Below, one piece after another: positions 54,788 through 64,000 of a stretch of 64,000 nucleotides of DNA. Source of the DNA: Salticus scenicus. Its lineage: Eukaryota > Arthropoda > Arachnida > Araneae > Salticidae. The stretch spans positions 132,645,626-132,709,625 of the forward strand of contig OZ005655.1 of NCBI GenBank assembly GCA_963930645.1, written 5' to 3'. Every line of letters begins with the position of its first letter. Position 1 is the first letter of the stretch. Under the pieces are notes generated by a model. That model saw nothing but the letters and a program-made list of their open reading frames with translations. It had not been told where the DNA came from and ran no database searches. Made by a program: the position numbers and the translations under genes.

Positions 54788-55310
54788 AAAGATTCCCACT
54801 CGCCACACTTCACAAAATCCCTTTATAATGCATGTTGCATACACATATCTAGCCCACATATTAAAAAATCAGGATTGTAAGAGTATTTGAAGCAAAGTTA
54901 TGTTTTAAAACGTGTTTTTCAGTCCCCCCCGGCCCTCTCTTAACTGAATACATGCCCCCCCCCGCTAAGGGGAAGTAGGATAGAGTTTCACAAAATCAAT
55001 TTGTAGTGTGTGTTGAATACGCATAAGTCGTCCACGCATCAAAAATTGCCATTCTAAGATAGTTTGGAACAGAGTTACGCATGAAAACATGATTTAAATC
55101 ACCCCCAACCCTCAAGGGGGTGATAGCACAGAATTCCAAATGATCCTTTGTAGTTTGTGTTGAGTAAGCATAATCAATCAACCTATCAAAAAATCGCTTT
55201 CCTGAGATAATTTGGAGCAGAGTTACTCTTTAAAACATGTTTTTGCGCCCCCCTATTTTTAAAGGTAGGAAAAAGAAAAGTTCACAAAAATCCCCTTATA
55301 GTGTAAGGTA
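54788..55310 (+). repeat. Old tandem repeat, about 3 units with C runs
   Basis: Three diverged units of roughly 130-150 bp begin at 'cacaaaatccctttataatgcatgttgcatacacata' (54806), 'cacaaaatcaatttgtagtgtgtgttgaatacgcata' (about 54987) and 'ccaaatgatcctttgtagtttgtgttgagtaagcata' (about 55135). Each ends in 'gagttac...aaaacatg' and a C-rich or C/G-opposed stretch. Confidence 0.65.
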
Positions 55311-58300
55311 ATTTTAAACGGTTTTAAATGCTTTTAATACATATGTTCTTACTATATTTGTTTTGATATCAAGTGTTGGGAATCTTTCAAAAGAACTCGT
55401 CAATACCTTGAACTACAAGTGTGTGATAATTTAAAACAAAGTTATCTATTTTTCTTATTTTTTAATTTTACAGGGTGGCTAGCATTTAAACCTTTTCAAA
55501 TTCCCTGACTATTTTTCGAGATTTTCCTCCATTTTTCCCTGACTCTCTCTGTTTATTTTCAATGAAAATTTCACGACATTAGCAAAAAAATTAGTGATTT
55601 AAAATACATTAATAATTTAATTATTAATACAGTGATTTTTACAAAATTTGTTAAAATTCCCTGACTTTAAAGGAAATTCCCTGACTTTTCCAGATTTTAT
55701 AAATTCCCTGACTTTTCCCAGATTCTTGGATTTTCCCTGACTGCTAGCCACCCTGATTTTAAAGAAAAAAAAATCAGAGATTTGAAGAATCACAGATTTG
55801 TATTTCAACCATTCATTTTAGAGGTATTGACGAGTTCTTTTGATAGATTCCCACTTCCCCCCCAGGGGGGGAACTGATGCCCCCTCCTTGCACAATTTTT
55901 TTTTCCTAGTTAACTACTACTATTATTCAACCATTCATTTTAAAGGTAGTGACGAGTTCTTTAGAAAGATTCCCAACACTTGATATTACAAATATAGTAC
56001 AAGCATATATTTTAACACACTTATTGGCAAATGTTGTATCGAGAATAAGACGTATCTAATATGTTCATATTGCTTTTAAAAGTTTACAATATAAAGTAAT
56101 AATCTAAAAAGTTTAATATTTTTCATGTCTGCCAATAAGTGTGTTAAAATATATGTTCTTACTATATTTGTTTTGATATCAAGTGTTGGGAATCTTTCAA
56201 AAGAACTCGTCAATACCTTGAACTACAAGTCTGTGATAATTTAAAACAAAGTTATCTATTTTTCTTATTTTTAAATTTTAACAAAAAAAAAATCAGAGAT
56301 TTGAAGAATCACAGATTTGTACTTCAACCATTCATTTTAAAGGTATTGACGAGTTCTTTTGAAAGATTCCCAACACTTGATATCAAAACAAATATAGTAC
56401 AAGCATATATTTTAACACACTTATTGGCAGACATGAAAAATATTAAACTTTTTAGATTATTTCTTTATATTGTAAACTTTTAAAAACAATATGAACATCT
56501 TAGATACGTCTTATTCTCGATACAACATTTGCCAATAAGTGTGTTAAAATATATGCTTGTACAATATTTGTTTTAATATCAAGTGTTGGGAATCTTTCAA
56601 AAGAACTCGTCAATACCTTGAACTACAAATCTGTGATAATTTAAAACAAAGTTATCTATTTTTCTAATATATTTGTTTTAATATCAAGTGTTGGGAATCT
56701 TTCAAAAGAACTCGTCAATACCTTGAACTACAAATCTGTGATAATTTACAACAAAGTTATCTATTTTTCTTATTTTTTAATTTTACAGGGTGGCTAGCAT
56801 TTAAACCTTTTCAAATTCCCTGACTTTTCCCTGACTATTTTTCGAAATTTTCCTCCATTTTTCCCTGACTCTCTCTGTTTATTTTCAATGAAAATTTCAC
56901 GACATTAGCAAAAAAATTAGTGATTTAAAATATCATTAATAATTTAATGACTAATACAGTGATTTTTACAAAATTTTTAAAATTCCCTGACTTTTCCAGA
57001 TTTTATAAATTCCCTGACTTTTCCCAGATTCTTGGATTTTCCCTGACTGCTAGCCACCCTGATTTTAAAGAAAAAAAATCAGAGATTTGAAGAATCACAG
57101 ATTTGTAGTTCAACCATTCATTTTAGAGGTATTGACGAGTTCTTTTGAAAGATTCCCACTTCCCACCCAGGGGGGGAACCGATGCAACCTCCTTGCACAA
57201 TTTTTTTTCCTAGTTAATTACTACTATTATTCAAACGTTCATTTTAAAGGTAGTGAAGAGTTCTTTAGAAAGATTCTCAACACTTGATATTACAAATATA
57301 GTACAAGCATATATTTTAACACACTTATTGGCAAATGTTGTATCGAGAATAAGACGTATCTAATATGTTCATATTGCTTTTAAAAGTTTACAATATAAAG
57401 TAATAATCTAAAAAGTTTAATATTTTTCATGTCTGCCAATAAGTGTGTTAAAATATATGTTCTTACTATATTTGTTTTGATATCATGTGTTGGGAATCTT
57501 TCAAAAGAACTCGTCAATACCTTGAACTACAAGTCTGTGATATTTTAAAACAAAGTTATCTATTTTTCTTATTTTTAAATTTTAACAAAAAAAAAAAAAA
57601 AAAAAAAAAATCAGAGATTTGAAGAATCACAGATTTGTACTTCAACCATTCATTTTAAAGGTATTGACGAGTTCTTTTGAAAGATTCCCAACACTTGATA
57701 TCAAAACAAATATAGTACAAGCATATATTTTAACACACTTATTGGCAGACATGAAAAATATTAAACTTTTTAGATTATTACTTTATATTGTAAACTTTTA
57801 AAAGCAATATGAACATCTTAGATACGTCTTATTCTCGATACAACATTTGCCAATAAGTGTGTTAAAATATATGCTTGTACTATATTTGTTTTAATATCAA
57901 GTGTTGGGAATCTTTCAAAAGAACTCGTCAATACCTTGAACTACAAATCTGTGATAATTTAAAACAAAGTTATCTATTTTTCTAATATATTTGTTTTAAT
58001 ATCAAGTGTTGGGAATCTTTCAAAAGAACTCGTCAATACCTTGAACTACAAATCTGTGATAATTTACAACAAAGTTATCTATTTTTCTTATTTTTTAATT
58101 TTACAGGGTGGCTAGCATTTAAACCTTTTCAAATTCCCCGACTATTTTTCGAGATTTTCCTCCATTTTTCCCTGACTCTCTCTGTTTATTTTCAATGAAA
58201 ATTTCACGACATTAGCAAAAAAATTAGTGATTTAAAATATCATTAATAATTTAATGATTAATACAGTGATTTTTACAAAATTTGTTAAAATTCCCTGACT

Positions 58301-59830
58301 TTAAAGGAAATTCCCTGACTTTTCCAGATTTTATAAATTCCCCGACTTTTCCCAGATTCTTGGATTTTCCCTGACTGCTAGCCACCCTGATTTTAAAGAA
58401 AAAAAATCAGAGATTTGAAGAATCACAGATTTGTAGTTCAACCATTCATTTTAGAGGTATTGACGAGTTCTTTTGAAAGATTCCCACTTCCCCCCCAGGG
58501 GGGGAACCGATGCAACCTCCTTGCACAATTTTTTTTCCTAGTTAATTACTACTATTATTCAAACATTCATTTTAAAGGTAGTGACGAGTTCTTTAGAAAG
58601 ATTCCCAACACTTGATATTACAAATATAGTACAAGCATATATTTTAACACACTTATTGGCAAATGTTGTATCGAGAATAAGACGTATCTAATATGTTCAT
58701 ATTGCTTTTAAAAGTTTACAATATAAAGTAATAATCTAAAAAGTTTAATATTTTTCATGTCTGCCAATAAGTGTGTTAAAATATATGTTCTTACTATATT
58801 TGTTTTGATATCATGTGTTGGGAATCTTTCAAAAGAACTCGTCAATACCTTGAACTACAAGTCTGTGATATTTTAAAACAAAGTTATCTATTTTTCTTAT
58901 TTTTAAATTTTAACAAAAAAAAAATCAGAGATTTGAAGAATCACAGATTTGTACTTCAACCATTCATTTTAAAGGTATTGACGAGTTCTTTTGAAAGATT
59001 CCCAACACTTGATATCAAAACAAATATAGTACAAGCATATATTTTAACACACTTATTGGCAGACATGAAAAATATTAAACTTTTTAGATTATTACTTTAT
59101 ATTGTAAACTTTTAAAAGCAATATGAACATCTTAGATACGTCTTATTCTCGATACAACATTTGCCAATAAGTGTGTTAAAATATATGCTTGTACTATATT
59201 TGTTTTAATATCAAGTGTTGGGAATCTTTCAAAAGAACTCGTCAATACCTTGAACTACAAATCTGTGATAATTTAAAACAAAGTTATCTATTTTTCTAAT
59301 TTTTTAATTTTAAAGAAAAAAAATCAGACATTTGAAGAATCACAGATTTGTAGTTCAACCATTCATTTTAAAGGTATTGACGAGCTCTTTTGAAATATTC
59401 CCAACACTTGATATTAAAACAAATATAGTACAAGCATATATTTTAACACACTTATTGGCAAATGTTGTATCGAGAATAAGACATTTCTAAGATGTTCATA
59501 TTGCTTTTAAAAGTTTACAATATAAAGTAATAATCTAAAAAGTTTAATATTTTTCATGTCTGCCAATAAGTGTGTTAAAATATATGCTTGTACTATATTT
59601 GTTTTGATATCAAGTGTTGGGAATCTTTCAAAATAACTCGTCAATACCTTGAACTACAAATCTGTGATAATTTAAAACAAAGTTATCTATTTTTCTTATT
59701 TTTAAATTTTAACGAAAAAAAAATCAGAAATTTGAAGAATCACAGATTTGTAGTTCAACCATTCATTTTAAAGGTATTGACGAGTTCTTTTGAAAGATTC
59801 CCAACACTTGATATTAAAACAAATATAGTA
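55311..59830 (+). repeat. Higher-order repeat array, about 1.3-kb units
   Basis: The same order of modules recurs with an offset of 1315-1330 bp: 55853/57165/58488 for the C-run pair, 55471/56786/58104 for the CAGGGTGGCTAGC element, 56301/57619/58934 for the 'aatcagagatttgaagaatcac' module. The last part (59290-59830) is a partial unit without the CAGGG element. Copies differ at few positions, so amplification is recent. Confidence 0.85.
55471..55755. mobile_element. CAGGGTGGCTAGC element with 6-bp duplication
   Basis: TIRs CAGGGTGGCTAGCA/TGCTAGCCACCCTG with ATTTTA directly on both sides. The interior has many 'ccctgact' motifs ('aattccctgacttttcc'), read in inverse as 'gtcaggga'. Further copies are 56786-57061 and 58104-58389, and an inverted copy 54460-54704 with a decayed end. 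Confidence 0.75.
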
Positions 59831-59839
59831 CAATAAAGG

Positions 59840-61680
59840 GCAAAACTGGGAAAATTCATTAGTGGCCAGTGGTCGGTACTGTCAGTTCCATTAGTAGCCA
59901 CTATTTTAAGTTAGTGGCCACTTTTTAAATAAGACTATTTCTTTCAGACTGAAAAAAACATTGTCACCATTTTGCGGTATAATCACATCAAGAAAATAAA
60001 TAATAAATATAATAATAAAATTAACACAGGGACACTGAAATTGTAATTTGTAATTTCGCTTTTTTAAAAAAATCCTAAATTAAAATCTGCTTAGGTCTGT
60101 AATAATAACAGCAAAAGTTTTTATATTTCAGATAATTCAATAGTACTTTTTCTTTCAATTTATTTAAGTGAAATAAGCTGTTATCATTCACAGTTCACAT
60201 TGATATTTTCTAGTAAATGAATCAGCTGATTCATCATCATCACAACCTTTTACATGGTCATGTGTAAATACAGTTAGCAGTTTTATTATTTTTTCTTATT
60301 TCTAAACACTCTTTTTAAAATGATTTCATTTTAATAGAGTTAAAATATTTCCTCTTAAAAAGTATAGATGTGGAAACTTAGCTGCTTCCTTAAGAATAAT
60401 TTATTTAGCTGCCAAATTTGTAGCTTTAAAAATAGGGAGATTTCTACTTTAAAATGGGAAGGAAAAAGGAAGATTTCTACTCAAAAGAAAGCAAATACAA
60501 AAATTTTTGAAAAATACACATTTAAGCCAAATCAAACTTTGATACACACATTTGTCAAATATCTTAAATGGGTTAAATATACATTAAATACTACGAAGAT
60601 AATAATGGAAAAAGATTGTGCTTTGCAGGACATTTGATCATTAACAGCTAGTTGAAGTGAAGCGGGGGGGGGGGGGATACATCTATATACTTTTTTATAG
60701 GTTCTAGGATCTAATCAAGAAAGTTTAAAATGAATATTTACATTTATGTTATGGATGGAGAAAGATTGTAAATCACAAAGCTTCAGTGGATATTTTTATA
60801 ATTTCGTTTATGAGGACTTGAAATTTCTTTAGGAAGTATGGTAGAATTATTAGAGCTTTCAAAACTCAACTAAATTTGTGCACATTCAGACAATCTTTAT
60901 ATTTTTTTAGTGTAAAATTTTATTTTGTTCAGTCCAAAACTATCTGCACTGTCGAAAAAACTGTCATTATTAAGCATTTATGAACACATACATATGTGTG
61001 CATTTATGCTTTTTTTTCTTTTATGTAAACAAATACAAAACATGTATGTTCATTGTCTATAAATCAAATTTGGATTCTAAAAGATTATCACAAAAAAATA
61101 ATTAACATTTCTTTTCATAAATATATTTAAAATTTATATTTATAATATGTATTTTTATTATATTTTTGATGCACTTTAAAGCTAAAAGTCAATCACAAAT
61201 TATTAGATTATGAGTAATTTTAAATAATAAATTTCAGTTGTTTTTGTTGCTTTTAATTCTCTTTATTGCACAATATAAATTGAAACATTCTTTTTTTAGG
61301 CCTCTTATATTTTTTATTTAACTGCTTTTCTTTTATGGAGCCTAGAGTGTGACCTTAATTTTCTTTTTAATGTATGGAAGAAGAGTACAAATCAGAATTA
61401 TGTGAACTTTTTCATTTACAACTATCCCTCGATAGTATAGTTAATTCATTCTGCAATATTACAATGCTAATTGAAGCATATACATTCAGTAGGAAACTTC
61501 CTAAAGACAAACAGAAAATTTTCTTAAAAAAAAAAAAAAAAAAAAAAAGAACCAGTGAACATAAATAAACATTAGAATAATACAACACAATCATGGTTCG
61601 TACACTTTTAAAAATCCTTGAAAAGTGCTTGAAAAAATAAGTTTCATTTTCAAGTGCTGTAATATGTTAAAAAGTACTTG

Positions 61681-61719
<39 letters not shown>

Positions 61720-63005
61720 TCAACTGCAATTGATTTTTCCCCCCACTGTTCTGTTCAAAAGAGATATTACAGACAGAATTAGAAAACCTTTGTTTAAGGC
61801 CACTTGGCATTATTAAAGGTTTTTATATGAAAGTTTATATTTCCAAATAATATTTATAAATTGAACTATATTAGCACAGTACTAGTTTAATTATTATTTT
61901 TAGAGGGCGGAGGGTGGTCAATTAAAAATGACAGCAATTTCAAGGCAAATATAATATTACAAAAAATTTACAACTCAAAATACCTCAATGGTACACCAGC
62001 CTATGTCATAGTGCAACATCCCAAATTTATCATTAATTTTACGTTTAATATTTTTATTTCTGTAAAATATAATTCAAACGCTCTTTCTTTTGTACTCACT
62101 GACATGACTTCTTTAAATTTAGGTTTTTTGAATTATGGTTGTACTTTAAATATTCATAAACCTGGATTAAATATATAATAAGAATTGGAAAATTCTCTCA
62201 AATATTTTTGCTTGTTACCTAATTCTTTAAGCTGCGAGCCATTTTTGGTTCACAAAACAATGCTAACATACGTAAGTATCTATCACATTTGATTTACTTT
62301 CCATTGAATTATTTTTCATAATTTAATATAAATCAAAGTATTTCAATGATGTACAGATAAGCGCAATTAATTCAAGGTTCCTATTAGATTAGAGGGTGGG
62401 ATTGCAAGAATCTTTGAATATTTTGGGAAGTCTCACTCAAAAATATATCATAAAGAGGATTTCCCCCTAATTTTTTCGCATTGCTGTGTGAGTATTTCAT
62501 CAATTTTTTAGTTCAGTTGGGTAATATATTAATTCCTTTGAAGCCTGTATTGATCTTTTTTTTAAACTTCTATAAAATTTCTTGATTAAAAAAAGAAAAA
62601 AAAAGGAAATATTATGTAATTATTTCAAAATACTTCTTAATTATAAATATCTGTTAAGAGGATATATGAAGTGTGTATTATAACAACAGACAACTACAAC
62701 TACGAAGTGTGAAGGCTAAAAATTGCAATGATTATACCTTAAATAATTTAGGTTATTCCAGCTACTGCACTTATTGAGTGCTCAAAATAAAATTGAAAAT
62801 ATATTTTAAAACAAATTAAGTAATAACATGAGCAATTCCTTCTGCGTTTGTTATGAAAATTTAGATCCTAAATATTGAAGAAGTACCTCTCCTTAGCCAA
62901 AAAAAGGGAAAGAAAATTAACATTTCACTTTTTTTTAGTTGTTTAATTTGCAATTAAAATTCTCTAAAAAGAAATACGCTCACGTAATTATAACAAAGAA
63001 CGCGG
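59840..63005. other. Gene-free AT-rich interval
   Basis: Starts with 'ttagtggcca' repeats (59860-59935). It contains G12 (60664-60675) and long A runs (61526-61549, 61686-61717). A motif cluster 'ccttgaaaagtgcttgaa' at 61590-61680 resembles the end of a dispersed repeat. Small frames such as the one at 60368-60637 have no recognisable domain and are probably chance. Confidence 0.5.
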
Positions 63006-63010
63006 GGAGG

Positions 63011-63469
63011 TAAATTCCACATTTTGTTCTCGAAAGCTAAACACGGTGGAACATACATTTCTTTTTTGTTTAAATGAAAAATAAATAAATAATAGGAAAT
63101 CCGAATTAAAAAAAAAAAAAAAAGAAAAGAAAAACATAATTTAGAGAATTATTTATATTCTTAATAGATAGACAGTGGGGAACGGATGCGAATTGTAACC
63201 GTATCAGAAATGTTTTTTTTTTTTTTTCTTCTTCTTTTTTTTATTAATTTATTTTCTTAAGAATAATAGTTTGATTTTAAATCGTGCAAACGTAATTTCA
63301 ATCTGTAATAATAAAAATTAAAAATTTTTTCGGAATATACATTAAGATTTATTATTATTTTTTTATTATTCGGACTTTCTAGTATTTATTTAAATTTTTT
63401 TTTCATTTAAACAAAAAAGAAATATTTGTTCCACCGTGTTTAGCTTTCGAGAACAAAATGTGGAATTTA
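63011..63469. mobile_element. 459-bp inverted-repeat element
   Basis: Left arm 'aattccacattttgttctcgaaagctaaacacggtgg' to about 63080 is mirrored by 63400-63467 with high identity. TA flanks are consistent with a mariner-type MITE. The interior is AT-rich and non-coding. Confidence 0.8.
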
Positions 63470-64000
63470 TGACATATATTTACAACAAGCAATATTAAAT
63501 TCTCAGTCGAATAAAAAAATAAGATTAAAATCAAACAAGATTGATTTACCTTAAAATATCCAGCTTGTTCTGTTTTTCAATCTATCTATTCTAAAAATAA
63601 AAGAACAATAAAACATTAAGAAAAAATCAAAGCACATACTCGTTCAAAATCGAACTAATTTGTGCGAAGAATATGCTGTTGCCATGCCGAAAATTAAAAC
63701 TGCATTATCGTCTGCGAATTGACCCATTGAGTCACCATCCATACCAATTTCTCATTCAAACCGATCATGTACGATGACGTCACTGGCCGTGTGTAGAGTA
63801 AGGTGACCAAACGTCCTCGAATGATGAGGACAAATAGGCCTTCAATTTGAGGACGCTGTAATGATTTGTCCTCAAATTATGTTTCAAAAATTTGGTCGCT
63901 TTATCGTACAGCCAATCAAATTATTTTCTATGTTAATAGTCCATTGGATCTTTTGTGAAAAACGTATTGAAAATTAAGAAAAATTGACTACTACTATTAT
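63470..64000. other. Window end, no gene
   Basis: At 63805-63885 three 'gtcctc' or 'gaggac' motifs lie in 'aggtgaccaaacgtcctcg' and 'ttgaggacgctg', resembling one end of a DNA transposon. The last bases 'gactactactattat' resemble the phrase that follows C-run modules elsewhere. Confidence 0.35.

Noticed and set aside
56017..59563. Phase-variable inversion of the MITE spacers
   Set aside because: Orientation alternates, but each array unit simply contains one copy in each direction. No recombinase or site was found, so active inversion is not supported.
60368..60637. 89-codon frame as a host exon
   Set aside because: No recognisable domain, no splice context, composition like the AT-rich background.

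Overview
The window reads as a gene-poor, strongly AT-rich stretch of an animal nuclear genome. An arthropod is likely, and a spider or other chelicerate fits best. That rests on the repeat mix: DUF4817-type mariner, RNase H-bearing LINE, Penelope GIY-YIG, tRNA-derived SINEs, a Rep/helicase Helitron, and many short hairpin-ended repeats carrying microsatellites. I found no convincing host gene, rRNA, tRNA gene or CRISPR array. Every open frame with recognisable protein similarity belongs to a transposable element.

Layout. 0-6 kb: old dispersed repeats, a 275-bp foldback element and a 117-bp MITE. 6.7-9.0 kb: a 2.3-kb palindrome made of two head-to-head 5' halves of one unidentified element, each with the same decayed reading frame. 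12.9-23 kb: copies of a hairpin-ended repeat family, a 952-bp mariner relic touching a truncated LINE, a 640-bp solo LTR, a 174-bp tandem array and a SINE with clear target duplications. 24-32 kb: non-autonomous DNA elements (one with a perfect 8-bp target duplication) and a five-copy tandem array split by a MITE. 33.5-38.4 kb: a full-length but broken mariner with TIRs of about 150 bp, a SINE, an hAT-like 1.2-kb non-autonomous element and a Penelope-like fragment. 39.8-45.8 kb: a 1.16-kb foldback element, repeats with opposed C and G runs, and a tandem-duplicated segment.

The centrepiece is 46.8-53.5 kb on the minus strand. It is a nearly intact Helitron/Helentron-type rolling-circle transposon. 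Its two long frames encode a coiled-coil/DUF6570/HUH-Rep protein (926 aa) and a PIF1-type helicase fused to an endonuclease/exonuclease/phosphatase domain and a Ulp1-like cysteine protease (1334 aa). Together they look like one ancestral Rep-Hel-EN-protease polyprotein split by a single-base frameshift near 50.81 kb. The endonuclease part also has a likely catalytic Asp-to-Tyr change.

Beside it, 53.8-59.8 kb is a higher-order array of about 1.3-kb units. Each unit contains TTAA-flanked MITEs in both orientations, a 6-bp-TSD element and a C/G-run hairpin. The leftmost copy is inverted. From 59.8 kb to the end I see only non-coding AT-rich sequence, one 459-bp inverted-repeat element and short repeat-like motifs.
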